Origin: Limanda limanda
Lineage: Eukaryota > Chordata > Actinopteri > Pleuronectiformes > Pleuronectidae
Direction: 5' to 3'
DNA: 64,000 bases
Assembly: GCF_963576545.1 (NCBI RefSeq)
Contig: NW_026870498.1
Span: 20,999-84,998, forward strand
Positions 1 through 11,588 of this stretch are shown here, in pieces. The number at the start of each line of letters is the position of its first letter. Positions within the stretch are counted from its first letter, which is position 1. The notes beneath the pieces are model-generated. The model did no database searches. It was not told where the DNA came from and saw only the letters and a program-made list of their open reading frames with translations. Position numbers and translations under genes: made by a program.

Positions 1-8
1 AATCTGAG
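1..8 (+). repeat. Truncated B monomer (last 8 bp)
   Basis: AATCTGAG equals positions 148-155 of monomer B, so a B monomer lies immediately left of the window and the array extends leftward. The following A monomer (9-171) is the TT/CAG variant typical of the first A after a B, which agrees. Confidence 0.85.
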
Positions 9-199
9 GAGATATTCTTGAATAACTTTTTTTGTGAAGGTCGGAGAGACTTGCAAGTAGGCTCTACCCCCACTAAATGGGGTTGCGCGCATCGATCAGT
101 ACCATCCTTGAGCTTCTCCGACTTTCGGAAGGGTTAGGGTTAGGGTTAGGGATGAAAGCACATAGGAGAAAGAGATATTCTTGAATAACTTTTTTTGTG

Positions 200-288
200 A
201 AGGTCGGAGAGACTTGCAAGTAGGCTCTACCCCCACTAAATGGGGTAGCGCGCATCGATCGGTACCATCCTTGAGCTTCTCCGACTTT
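200..288 (+). other. Nested inverted repeat within monomer A
   Basis: Monomer positions 32-39 (GTCGGAGA) are perfectly complementary to 107-114 (TCTCCGAC). As RNA the stem extends to 29-40 with 106-117, using two G-U pairs. Inside it lies a second perfect stem, 56-62 (CTACCCC) with 71-77 (GGGGTAG), enclosing an 8-nt loop. The example is in the consensus copy at 172; the inner hairpin is at 227-248. Almost every A copy has it, but the frequent alleles a76t and t75c each break one pair of the inner stem, which argues against strict selection on that hairpin. Any function as a structured RNA or cruciform is inference. Confidence 0.6.
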
Positions 289-293
289 CGGAA

Positions 294-314
294 GGGTTAG
301 GGTTAGGGTTAGGG
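294..314 (+). repeat. Interstitial telomere tract (GGGTTA)3GGG, example of 289 intact copies
   Basis: Each full A monomer has four GGG tracts separated by TTA on the + strand, the arrangement known from vertebrate-type telomeric DNA to fold into an intramolecular G-quadruplex. It also contains two overlapping TTAGGGTTA sites, the kind bound by Myb-type telomere proteins (TRF1/TRF2 in vertebrates, Tbf1/Taz1-type proteins in fungi). Of 306 A monomers, 289 have all four tracts, 15 lack one hexamer and two carry a point mutation in a tract. In total about 900 TTAGGG hexamers lie in the window, all on the + strand. Folding and protein binding are inferred from the motif. Confidence 0.95.
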
Positions 315-1149
315 ATGAAAGCACATAGGAGAAAGAGATATTCTTGAATAACTTTTTTTGTGAAGGTCGGAGAGACTTGCAAGTAGGCTCTACCCCCACT
401 AAATGGGGTAGCGCGCATCGATCGGTACCATCCTTGAGCTTCTCCGACTTTCGGAAGGGTTAGGGTTAGGGTTAGGGATGAAAGCACATAGGAGAAAGAG
501 ATATTCTTGAATAACTTTTTTTGTGAAGGTCGGAGAGACTTGCAAGTAGGCTCTACCCCCACTAAATGGGGTAGCGCGCATCGATCGGTACCATCCTTGA
601 GCTTCTCCGACTTTAGGAAGGGTTAGGGTTAGGGTTAGGGATGAAAGCACATAGGAGAAAGAGATATTCTTGAATAACTTTTTTTGTGAAGGTCGGAGAG
701 ACTTGCAAGTAGGCTCTACCCCCACTAAATGGGGTAGCGCGCATCGATCGGTACCATCCTTGAGCTTCTCCGACTTTCGGAAGGGTTAGGGTTAGGGTTA
801 GGGATGAAAGCACATAGGAGAAAGAGATATTCTTGAATAACTTTTTTTGTGAAGGTCGGAGAGACTTGCAAGTAGGCTCTACCCCCACTAAATGGGGTTG
901 CGCGCATCGATCGGTACCATCCTTGAGCTTCTCCGACTTTCGGAAGGGTTAGGGTTAGGGTTAGGGATGAAAGCACATAGGAGAAAGAGATATTCTTGAA
1001 TAACTTTTTTTGTGAAGGTCGGAGAGACTTGCAAGTAGGCTCTACCCCCACTAAATGGGGTAGCGCGCATCGATCGGTACCATCCTTGAGCTTCTCCGAC
1101 TTTCGGAAGGGTTAGGGTTAGGGTTAGGGATGAAAGCACATAGGAGAAA

Positions 1150-1304
1150 GAGATATTCTTGAATAACTTTTTTTGTGAAGGTCGGAGAGACTTGGAAAGT
1201 GGTTGCATCTGGACTAATTTGGGTCCTGCGGATCGATTGGTACCATCCCCGAGCTTGTACGACCTTCGGAAGAGGTCGACCGACGAAATTCCCCCAAATC
1301 TGAG
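1150..1304 (+). repeat. Monomer B, consensus example (155 bp)
   Basis: B is homologous to A. Positions 1-45 are identical to A. Positions 46-122 align without a gap at 54 of 77 identical bases. From 124 on, B has its own 32-bp tail containing the palindrome GGTCGACC and a C5 run, where A has the telomere tract and another tail. B carries no TTAGGG. There are 91 complete copies. Three have an extra A in the C5A3 region (156 bp). Recurrent B alleles are g81a (CTGCAGATC), g112a (GTACAACC), c18a, c118t and a68t. B always has A on both sides. Confidence 0.97.
1178..1266 (+). other. Inverted repeat in monomer B at the same coordinates as in A
   Basis: In B, positions 29-35 (AAGGTCG) pair perfectly with 111-117 (CGACCTT). 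The outer stem seen in A is therefore kept although B differs at 108, 110 and 115. At 115 B has C, giving a G-C pair, where A has T, giving a G-U pair. A weaker inner stem, GGAC (62-65) with GTCC (74-77), again closes an 8-nt loop. The match is visible in the sequence; whether it is maintained by selection is not shown. Confidence 0.5.
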
Positions 1305-3703
1305 GAGATATTCTTGAATAACTTTTTTTGTGAAGGTCGGAGAGACTTGCAAGTAGGCTCTACCCCCACTAAATGGGGTTGCGCGCATCGATCAGTACCA
1401 TCCTTGAGCTTCTCCGACTTTCGGAAGGGTTAGGGTTAGGGTTAGGGATGAAAGCACATAGGAGAAAGAGATATTCTTGAATAACTTTTTTTGTGAAGGT
1501 CGGAGAGACTTGGAAAGTGGTTGCATCTGGACTAATTTGGGTCCTGCGGATCGATTGGTACCATCCCCGAGCTTGTACGACCTTCGGAAGAGGTCGACCG
1601 ACGAAATTCCCCCAAATCTGAGGAGATATTCTTGAATAACTTTTTTTGTGAAGGTCGGAGAGACTTGCAAGTAGGCTCTACCCCCACTAAATGGGGTTGC
1701 GCGCATCGATCAGTACCATCCTTGAGCTTCTCCGACTTTCGGAAGGGTTAGGGTTAGGGTTAGGGATGAAAGCACATAGGAGAAAGAGATATTCTTGAAT
1801 AACTTTTTTTGTGAAGGTCGGAGAGACTTGCAAGTAGGCTCTACCCCCACTAAATGGGGTAGCGCGCATCGATCGGTACCATCCTTGAGCTTCTCCGACT
1901 TTCGGAAGGGTTAGGGTTAGGGTTAGGGATGAAAGCACATAGGAGAAAGAGATATTCTTGAATAACTTTTTTTGTGAAGGTCGGAGAGACTTGCAAGTAG
2001 GCTCTACCCCCACTAAATGGGGTAGCGCGCATCGATCGGTACCATTCTTGAGCTTCTCCGACTTTCGGAAGGGTTAGGGTTAGGGTTAGGGATGAAAGCA
2101 CATAGGAGAAAGAGATATTCTTGAATAACTTTTTTTGTGAAGGTCGGAGAGACTTGAAAAGTGGTTGCATCTGGACTAATTTGGGTCCTGCGGATCGATT
2201 GGTACCATCCCCGAGCTTGTACGACCTTCGGAAGAGGTCGACCGACGAAATTCCCCCAAATCTGAGGAGATATTCTTGAATAACTTTTTTTGTGAAGGTC
2301 GGAAAGACTTGCAAGTAGGCTCTACCCCCACTAAATGGGGTAGCGCGCATCGATCGGTACCATCCTTGAGCTTCTCCGACTTTCGGAAGGGTTAGGGTTA
2401 GGGTTAGGGATGAAAGCACATAGGAGAAAGAGATATTCTTGAATAACTTTTTTTGTGAAGGTCGGAGAGACTTGGAAAGTGGTTGCATCTGGACTAATTT
2501 GGGTCCTGCGGATCGATTGGTACCATCCCCGAGCTTGTACGACCTTCGGAAGAGGTCGACCGACGAAATTCCCCCAAATCTGAGGAGATATTCTTGAATA
2601 ACTTTTTTTGTGAAGGTCGGAGAGACTTGCAAGTAGGCTCTACCCCCACTAAATGGGGTTGCGCGCATCGATCGGTACCATCCTTGAGCTTCTCCGACTT
2701 TCGGAAGGGTTAGGGTTAGGGTTAGGGATGAAAGCACATAGGAGAAAGAGATATTCTTGAATAACTTTTTTTGTGAAGGTCGGAGAGACTTGCAAGTAGG
2801 CTTTACCCCCACTAAATGGGGTAGCGCGCATCGATCGGTACCATCCTTGAGCTTCTCCGACTTTCGGAAGGGTTAGGGTTAGGGATGAAAGCACATAGGA
2901 GAAAGAGATATTCTTGAATAACTTTTTTTGTGAAGGTCGGAGAGACTTGGAAAGTGGTTGCATCTGGACTAATTTGGGTCCTGCAGATCGATTGGTACCA
3001 TCCCCGAGCTTGTACGACCTTCGGAAGAGGTCGACCGACGAAATTCCCCCAAATCTGAGGAGATATTCTTGAATAACTTTTTTTGTGAAGGTCAGAGAGA
3101 CTTGCAAGTAGGCTCTACCCCCACTAAATGGGGTTGCGCGCATCGATCAGTACCATCCTTGAGCTTCTCCGACTTTCGGAAGGGTTAGGGTTAGGGTTAG
3201 GGATGAAAGCACATAGGAGAAAGAGATATTCTTGAATAACTTTTTTTGTGAAGGTCGGAGAGACTTGGAAAGTGGTTGCATCTGGACTAATTTGGGTCCT
3301 GCAGATCGATTGGTACCATCCCCGAGCTTGTACGACCTTCGGAAGAGGTCGACCGACGAAATTCTCCCAAATCTGAGGAGATATTCTTGAATAACTTTTT
3401 TTGTGAAGGTCGGAGAGACTTGCAAGTAGGCTCTACCCCCACTAAATGGGGTTGCGCGCATCGATCAGTACCATCCTTGAGCTTCTCCGACTTTCGGAAG
3501 GGTTAGGGTTAGGGTTAGGGATGAAAGCACATAGGAGAAAGAGATATTCTTGAATAACTTTTTTTGTGAAGGTCGGAGAGACTTGCAAGTAGGCTCTACC
3601 CCCACTAAATGGGGTAGCGCGCATCGATCGGTACCATCCTTGAGCTTCTCCGACTTTCGGAAGGGTTAGGGTTAGGGTTAGGGATGAAAGCACATAGGAG
3701 AAA

Positions 3704-3866
3704 GAGATATTCTTGAATAACTTTTTTTGTGAAAGTCGGAGAGACTTGCAAGTAGGCTCTACCCCCACTAAATGGGGTAGCGCGCATCGATCGGTACCAT
3801 CCTTGAGCTTCTCCGACTTTCGGAAGGGTTAAGGTTAGGGTTAGGGATGAAAGCACATAGGAGAAA
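3704..3866 (+). repeat. Monomer A with a broken telomere tract (TTAAGG)
   Basis: The second hexamer reads TTAAGG: position 3832 is A where G is expected. One of the four G tracts is therefore lost. This is one of only two A monomers in the window with a base substitution inside the G tracts; the other is 24964-25126. Confidence 0.9.
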
Positions 3867-4983
3867 GAGATATTCTTGAATAACTTTTTTTGTGAAGGTC
3901 GGAGAGACTTGCAAGTAGGCTCTACCCCCACTAAATGGGGTAGCGCGCATCGATCGGTACCATCCTTGAGCTTCTCCGACTTTCGGAAGGGTTAGGGTTA
4001 GGGTTAGGGATGAAAGCACATAGGAGAAAGAGATATTCTTGAATAACTTTTTTTGTGAAGGTCGGAGAGACTTGAAAAGTGGTTGCATCTGGACTAATTT
4101 GGGTCCTGCGGATCGATTGGTACCATCCCCGAGCTTGTACGACCTTCGGAAGAGGTCGACCGACGAAATTCCCCCAAATCTGAGGAGATATTCTTGAATA
4201 ACTTTTTTTGTGAAGGTCGGAAAGACTTGCAAGTAGGCTCTACCCCCACTAAATGGGGTAGCGCGCATCGATCGGTACCATCCTTGAGCTTCTCCGACTT
4301 TCGGAAGGGTTAGGGTTAGGGTTAGGGATGAAAGCACATAGGAGAAAGAGATATTCTTGAATAACTTTTTTTGTGAAGGTCGGAGAGACTTGGAAAGTGG
4401 TTGCATCTGGACTAATTTGGGTCCTGCGGATCGATTGGTACCATCCCCGAGCTTGTACGACCTTCGGAAGAGGTCGACCGACGAAATTCCCCCAAATCTG
4501 AGGAGATATTCTTGAATAACTTTTTTTGTGAAGGTCGGAGAGACTTGCAAGTAGGCTCTACCCCCACTAAATGGGGTTGCGCGCATCGATCGGTACCATC
4601 CTTGAGCTTCTCCGACTTTCGGAAGGGTTAGGGTTAGGGTTAGGGATGAAAGCACATAGGAGAAAGAGATATTCTTGAATAACTTTTTTTGTGAAGGTCG
4701 GAGAGACTTGGAAAGTGGTTGCATCTGGACTAATTTGGGTCCTGCGGATCGATTGGTACCATCCCCGAGCTTGTACGACCTTCGGAAGAGGTCGACCGAC
4801 GAAATTCCCCCAAATCTGAGGAGATATTCTTGAATAACTTTTTTTGTGAAGGTCGGAGAGACTTGCAAGTAGGCTCTACCCCCACTAAATGGGGTTGCGC
4901 GCATCGATCAGTACCATCCTTGAGCTTCTCCGACTTTCGGAAGGGTTAGGGTTAGGGTTAGGGATGAAAGCACATAGGAGAAA

Positions 4984-5303
4984 GAGATATTCTTGAATAA
5001 CTTTTTTTGTGAAGGTCGGAGAGACTTGCAAGTAGGCTCTACCCCCACTAAATGGGGTAGCGCTCATCGATCGGTACCATCCTTGAGCTTCTCCGACTTT
5101 CGGAAGGGTTAGGGTTAGGGATGAAAGCACATAGGAGAAAGAGATATTCTTGAATAACTTTTTTTGTGAAGGTCGGAGAGACTTGCAAATAGGCTCTACC
5201 CCCACTAAATGGGGTAGCGCGCATCGATCGGTACCATCCTTGAGCTTCTCCGACTTTCGGAAGGGTTAGGGTTAGGGTTAGGGATGAAAGCACATAGGAG
5301 AAA
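4984..5303 (+). repeat. Linked variant A pair: 157-bp GCGCTC monomer followed by g49a monomer
   Basis: The first monomer (4984-5140) has only two TTAGGG hexamers (three G tracts) and g81t, reading GCGCTC. The next (5141-5303) has g49a, reading TTGCAAATAGG. The same pair, in the same order, starts at 6111, 8045, 9172, 11106, 11907 and 13034, all inside Block II, so it is a single founder pair spread by HOR amplification. Other 157-bp A monomers without g81t start at 2748, 28674, 34162, 35925, 37044, 38163, 39282 and 62306. Confidence 0.93.
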
Positions 5304-8300
5304 GAGATATTCTTGAATAACTTTTTTTGTGAAGGTCGGAGAGACTTGCAAGTAGGCTCTACCCCCACTAAATGGGGTAGCGCGCATCGATCGGTACCAT
5401 CCTTGAGCTTCTCCGACTTTCGGAAGGGTTAGGGTTAGGGTTAGGGATGAAAGCACATAGGAGAAAGAGATATTCTTGAATAAATTTTTTTGTGAAGGTC
5501 GGAGAGACTTGGAAAGTGGTTGCATCTGGACTAATTTGGGTCCTGCGGATCGATTGGTACCATCCCCGAGCTTGTACGACCTTCGGAAGAGGTCGACCGA
5601 CGAAATTCCCCCAAATCTGAGGAGATATTCTTGAATAACTTTTTTTGTGAAGGTCGGAGAGACTTGCAAGTAGGCTCTACCCCCACTAAATGGGGTAGCG
5701 CGCATCGATCGGTACCATCCTTGAGCTTCTCCGACTTTCGGAAGGGTTAGGGTTAGGGTTAGGGATGAAAGCACATAGGAGAAAGAGATATTCTTGAATA
5801 ACTTTTTTTGTGAAGGTCGGAGAGACTTGCAAGTAGGCTCTACCCCCACTAAATGGGGTAGCGCGCATCGATCGGTACCATCCTTGAGCTTCTCCGACTT
5901 TCGGAAGGGTTAGGGTTAGGGTTAGGGATGAAAGCACATAGGAGAAAGAGATATTCTTGAATAACTTTTTTTGTGAAGGTCGGAGAGACTTGCAAGTAGG
6001 CTCTACCCCCACTAAATGGGGTAGCGCGCATCGATCGGTACCATCCTTGAGCTTCTCCGACTTTCGGAAGGGTTAGGGTTAGGGTTAGGGATGAAAGCAC
6101 ATAGGAGAAAGAGATATTCTTGAATAACTTTTTTTGTGAAGGTCGGAGAGACTTGCAAGTAGGCTCTACCCCCACTAAATGGGGTAGCGCTCATCGATCG
6201 GTACCATCCTTGAGCTTCTCCGACTTTCGGAAGGGTTAGGGTTAGGGATGAAAGCACATAGGAGAAAGAGATATTCTTGAATAACTTTTTTTGTGAAGGT
6301 CGGAGAGACTTGCAAATAGGCTCTACCCCCACTAAATGGGGTAGCGCGCATCGATCGGTACCATCCTTGAGCTTCTCCGACTTTCGGAAGGGTTAGGGTT
6401 AGGGTTAGGGATGAAAGCACATAGGAGAAAGAGATATTCTTGAATAACTTTTTTTGTGAAGGTCGGAGAGACTTGCAAGTAGGCTCTACCCCCACTAAAT
6501 GGGGTAGCGCGCATCGATCGGTACCATCCTTGAGCTTCTCCGACTTTCGGAAGGGTTAGGGTTAGGGTTAGGGATGAAAGCACATAGGAGAAAGAGATAT
6601 TCTTGAATAACTTTTTTTGTGAAGGTCGGAGAGACTTGGAAAGTGGTTGCATCTGGACTAATTTGGGTCCTGCGGATCGATTGGTACCATCCCCGAGCTT
6701 GTACGACCTTCGGAAGAGGTCGACCGACGAAATTCCCCCAAATCTGAGGAGATATTCTTGAATAACTTTTTTTGTGAAGGTCGGAGAGACTTGCAAGTAG
6801 GCTCTACCCCCACTAAATGGGGTAGCGCGCATCGATCGGTACCATCCTTGAGCTTCTCCGACTTTCGGAAGGGTTAGGGTTAGGGTTAGGGATGAAAGCA
6901 CATAGGAGAAAGAGATATTCTTGAATAACTTTTTTTGTGAAGGTCGGAGAGACTTGCAAGTAGGCTCTACCCCCACTAAATGGGGTAGCGCGCATCGATC
7001 GGTACCATCCTTGAGCTTCTCCGACTTTCGGAAGGGTTAGGGTTAGGGTTAGGGATGAAAGCACATAGGAGAAAGAGATATTCTTGAATAACTTTTTTTG
7101 TGAAGGTCGGAGAGACTTGCAAGTAGGCTCTACCCCCACTAAATGGGGTAGCGCGCATCGATCGGTACCATCCTTGAGCTTCTCCGACTTTCGGAAGGGT
7201 TAGGGTTAGGGTTAGGGATGAAAGCACATAGGAGAAAGAGATATTCTTGAATAACTTTTTTTGTGAAGGTCGGAGAGACTTGCAAGTAGGCTCTACCCCC
7301 ACTAAATGGGGTAGCGCGCATCGATCGGTACCATCCTTGAGCTTCTCCGACTTTCGGAAGGGTTAGGGTTAGGGTTAGGGATGAAAGCACATAGGAGAAA
7401 GAGATATTCTTGAATAACTTTTTTTGTGAAGGTCGGAGAGACTTGCAAGTAGGCTCTACCCCCACTAAATGGGGTAGCGCGCATCGATCGGTACCATCCT
7501 TGAGCTTCTCCGACTTTCGGAAGGGTTAGGGTTAGGGTTAGGGATGAAAGCACATAGGAGAAAGAGATATTCTTGAATAACTTTTTTTGTGAAGGTCGGA
7601 GAGACTTGCAAGTAGGCTCTACCCCCACTAAATGGGGTAGCGCGCATCGATCAGTACCATCCTTGAGCTTCTCCGACTTTCGGAAGGGTTAGGGTTAGGG
7701 TTAGGGATGAAAGCACATAGGAGAAAGAGATATTCTTGAATAACTTTTTTTGTGAAGGTCGGAGAGACTTGGAAAGTGGTTGCATCTGGACTAATTTGGG
7801 TCCTGCGGATCGATTGGTACCATCCCCGAGCTTGTACAACCTTCGGAAGAGGTCGACCGACGAAATTCCCCCAAATCTGAGGAGATATTCTTGAATAACT
7901 TTTTTTGTGAAGGTCGGAGAGACTTGCAAGTAGGCTCTACCCCCACTAAATGGGGTAGCGCGCATCGATCGGTACCATCCTTGAGCTTCTCCGACTTTCG
8001 GAAGGGTTAGGGTTAGGGTTAGGGATGAAAGCACATAGGAGAAAGAGATATTCTTGAATAACTTTTTTTGTGAAGGTCGGAGAGACTTGCAAGTAGGCTC
8101 TACCCCCACTAAATGGGGTAGCGCTCATCGATCGGTACCATCCTTGAGCTTCTCCGACTTTCGGAAGGGTTAGGGTTAGGGATGAAAGCACATAGGAGAA
8201 AGAGATATTCTTGAATAACTTTTTTTGTGAAGGTCGGAGAGACTTGCAAATAGGCTCTACCCCCACTAAATGGGGTAGCGCGCATCGATCGGTACCATCC

Positions 8301-11300
8301 TTGAGCTTCTCCGACTTTCGGAAGGGTTAGGGTTAGGGTTAGGGATGAAAGCACATAGGAGAAAGAGATATTCTTGAATAACTTTTTTTGTGAAGGTCGG
8401 AGAGACTTGCAAGTAGGCTCTACCCCCACTAAATGGGGTAGCGCGCATCGATCGGTACCATCCTTGAGCTTCTCCGACTTTCGGAAGGGTTAGGGTTAGG
8501 GTTAGGGATGAAAGCACATAGGAGAAAGAGATATTCTTGAATAAATTTTTTTGTGAAGGTCGGAGAGACTTGGAAAGTGGTTGCATCTGGACTAATTTGG
8601 GTCCTGCGGATCGATTGGTACCATCCCCGAGCTTGTACGACCTTCGGAAGAGGTCGACCGACGAAATTCCCCCAAATCTGAGGAGATATTCTTGAATAAC
8701 TTTTTTTGTGAAGGTCGGAGAGACTTGCAAGTAGGCTCTACCCCCACTAAATGGGGTAGCGCGCATCGATCGGTACCATCCTTGAGCTTCTCCGACTTTC
8801 GGAAGGGTTAGGGTTAGGGTTAGGGATGAAAGCACATAGGAGAAAGAGATATTCTTGAATAACTTTTTTTGTGAAGGTCGGAGAGACTTGCAAGTAGGCT
8901 CTACCCCCACTAAATGGGGTAGCGCGCATCGATCGGTACCATCCTTGAGCTTCTCCGACTTTCGGAAGGGTTAGGGTTAGGGTTAGGGATGAAAGCACAT
9001 AGGAGAAAGAGATATTCTTGAATAACTTTTTTTGTGAAGGTCGGAGAGACTTGCAAGTAGGCTCTACCCCCACTAAATGGGGTAGCGCGCATCGATCGGT
9101 ACCATCCTTGAGCTTCTCCGACTTTCGGAAGGGTTAGGGTTAGGGTTAGGGATGAAAGCACATAGGAGAAAGAGATATTCTTGAATAACTTTTTTTGTGA
9201 AGGTCGGAGAGACTTGCAAGTAGGCTCTACCCCCACTAAATGGGGTAGCGCTCATCGATCGGTACCATCCTTGAGCTTCTCCGACTTTCGGAAGGGTTAG
9301 GGTTAGGGATGAAAGCACATAGGAGAAAGAGATATTCTTGAATAACTTTTTTTGTGAAGGTCGGAGAGACTTGCAAATAGGCTCTACCCCCACTAAATGG
9401 GGTAGCGCGCATCGATCGGTACCATCCTTGAGCTTCTCCGACTTTCGGAAGGGTTAGGGTTAGGGTTAGGGATGAAAGCACATAGGAGAAAGAGATATTC
9501 TTGAATAACTTTTTTTGTGAAGGTCGGAGAGACTTGCAAGTAGGCTCTACCCCCACTAAATGGGGTAGCGCGCATCGATCGGTACCATCCTTGAGCTTCT
9601 CCGACTTTCGGAAGGGTTAGGGTTAGGGTTAGGGATGAAAGCACATAGGAGAAAGAGATATTCTTGAATAACTTTTTTTGTGAAGGTCGGAGAGACTTGG
9701 AAAGTGGTTGCATCTGGACTAATTTGGGTCCTGCGGATCGATTGGTACCATCCCCGAGCTTGTACGACCTTCGGAAGAGGTCGACCGACGAAATTCCCCC
9801 AAATCTGAGGAGATATTCTTGAATAACTTTTTTTGTGAAGGTCGGAGAGACTTGCAAGTAGGCTCTACCCCCACTAAATGGGGTAGCGCGCATCGATCGG
9901 TACCATCCTTGAGCTTCTCCGACTTTCGGAAGGGTTAGGGTTAGGGTTAGGGATGAAAGCACATAGGAGAAAGAGATATTCTTGAATAACTTTTTTTGTG
10001 AAGGTCGGAGAGACTTGCAAGTAGGCTCTACCCCCACTAAATGGGGTAGCGCGCATCGATCGGTACCATCCTTGAGCTTCTCCGACTTTCGGAAGGGTTA
10101 GGGTTAGGGTTAGGGATGAAAGCACATAGGAGAAAGAGATATTCTTGAATAACTTTTTTTGTGAAGGTCGGAGAGACTTGCAAGTAGGCTCTACCCCCAC
10201 TAAATGGGGTAGCGCGCATCGATCGGTACCATCCTTGAGCTTCTCCGACTTTCGGAAGGGTTAGGGTTAGGGTTAGGGATGAAAGCACATAGGAGAAAGA
10301 GATATTCTTGAATAACTTTTTTTGTGAAGGTCGGAGAGACTTGCAAGTAGGCTCTACCCCCACTAAATGGGGTAGCGCGCATCGATCGGTACCATCCTTG
10401 AGCTTCTCCGACTTTCGGAAGGGTTAGGGTTAGGGTTAGGGATGAAAGCACATAGGAGAAAGAGATATTCTTGAATAACTTTTTTTGTGAAGGTCGGAGA
10501 GACTTGCAAGTAGGCTCTACCCCCACTAAATGGGGTAGCGCGCATCGATCGGTACCATCCTTGAGCTTCTCCGACTTTCGGAAGGGTTAGGGTTAGGGTT
10601 AGGGATGAAAGCACATAGGAGAAAGAGATATTCTTGAATAACTTTTTTTGTGAAGGTCGGAGAGACTTGCAAGTAGGCTCTACCCCCACTAAATGGGGTA
10701 GCGCGCATCGATCAGTACCATCCTTGAGCTTCTCCGACTTTCGGAAGGGTTAGGGTTAGGGTTAGGGATGAAAGCACATAGGAGAAAGAGATATTCTTGA
10801 ATAACTTTTTTTGTGAAGGTCGGAGAGACTTGGAAAGTGGTTGCATCTGGACTAATTTGGGTCCTGCGGATCGATTGGTACCATCCCCGAGCTTGTACAA
10901 CCTTCGGAAGAGGTCGACCGACGAAATTCCCCCAAATCTGAGGAGATATTCTTGAATAACTTTTTTTGTGAAGGTCGGAGAGACTTGCAAGTAGGCTCTA
11001 CCCCCACTAAATGGGGTAGCGCGCATCGATCGGTACCATCCTTGAGCTTCTCCGACTTTCGGAAGGGTTAGGGTTAGGGTTAGGGATGAAAGCACATAGG
11101 AGAAAGAGATATTCTTGAATAACTTTTTTTGTGAAGGTCGGAGAGACTTGCAAGTAGGCTCTACCCCCACTAAATGGGGTAGCGCTCATCGATCGGTACC
11201 ATCCTTGAGCTTCTCCGACTTTCGGAAGGGTTAGGGTTAGGGATGAAAGCACATAGGAGAAAGAGATATTCTTGAATAACTTTTTTTGTGAAGGTCGGAG

Positions 11301-11588
11301 AGACTTGCAAATAGGCTCTACCCCCACTAAATGGGGTAGCGCGCATCGATCGGTACCATCCTTGAGCTTCTCCGACTTTCGGAAGGGTTAGGGTTAGGGT
11401 TAGGGATGAAAGCACATAGGAGAAAGAGATATTCTTGAATAACTTTTTTTGTGAAGGTCGGAGAGACTTGCAAGTAGGCTCTACCCCCACTAAATGGGGT
11501 AGCGCGCATCGATCGGTACCATCCTTGAGCTTCTCCGACTTTCGGAAGGGTTAGGGTTAGGGTTAGGGATGAAAGCACATAGGAGAAA

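Larger units (their letters stand above)
172..334 (+). repeat. Monomer A, consensus example (163 bp)
   Basis: This copy matches the commonest A sequence and serves as a reference. Layout by monomer position: 1-45 is a block identical to B, including a T7 run at 19-25; 56-77 is a short hairpin, CTACCCC/GGGGTAG with an 8-nt loop; 77-95 holds overlapping palindromes GCGCGC, ATCGAT, CGATCG and GGTACC; 96-122 is a segment alignable to B; 123-143 is (GGGTTA)3GGG; 144-163 is an A-specific tail ending GGAGAAA. GC content is 77 of 163. It contains seven CpG sites, at 34, 78, 80, 85, 89, 111 and 118. Common alleles are a76t, g90a, t75c, g81a and c99t or c99a. Confidence 0.97.
9..4820 (+). repeat. Block I: irregular, A-B alternating region
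   Basis: There are 21 A and 9 B. B starts: 1150, 1468, 2112, 2430, 2905, 3223, 4030, 4348, 4666. A runs before each B: 7, 1, 3, 1, 2, 1, 4, 1, 1. Single-A runs (A-B dimers of 318 bp) occur only here. The segment 2112-2747 recurs at 4030-4665, offset 1,918 bp, sharing a B with TTGAAAAGTGG, an A with GTCGGAAAGAC and an A with the unusual a76t but unmutated g90. That marks a local duplication. B monomers at 2905 and 3223 carry the g81a allele. One short A is at 2748-2904. Confidence 0.93.

Noticed and set aside
240..275. Pol III internal promoter boxes on the minus strand of A
   Set aside because: GATCGATGC fits the loose B-box pattern GWTCRANNC, but the nearest A-box candidate has two mismatches and is far too close. 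The palindromic ATCGAT region makes chance matches likely.
172..334. Hairpin plus T run as a transcription terminator
   Set aside because: On the + strand the T7 run lies upstream of the hairpin, and on the minus strand the run is A7, so neither strand has hairpin followed by U.
1260..1285. Possible CENP-B box in B (TTCGGAAGAGGTCGA)
   Set aside because: Against the core nTTCGnnnnAnnCGGGn it keeps TTCG and the central A but reads TCGA in place of CGGG. A fits even less well.
3768..4904. Long minus-strand reading frame of 378 residues, and many of 108, 166 and 214 residues across the window
   Set aside because: They are translations of the satellite. The CCCTAA strand gives Leu-Thr or Pro-Asn repeats. 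A (163 bp) shifts frame by one and B (155 bp) by two, so an A-B pair keeps frame; the longest frame falls where A and B alternate. The same peptide recurs in overlapping frames hundreds of times, with no start context, unique domain or codon signal.
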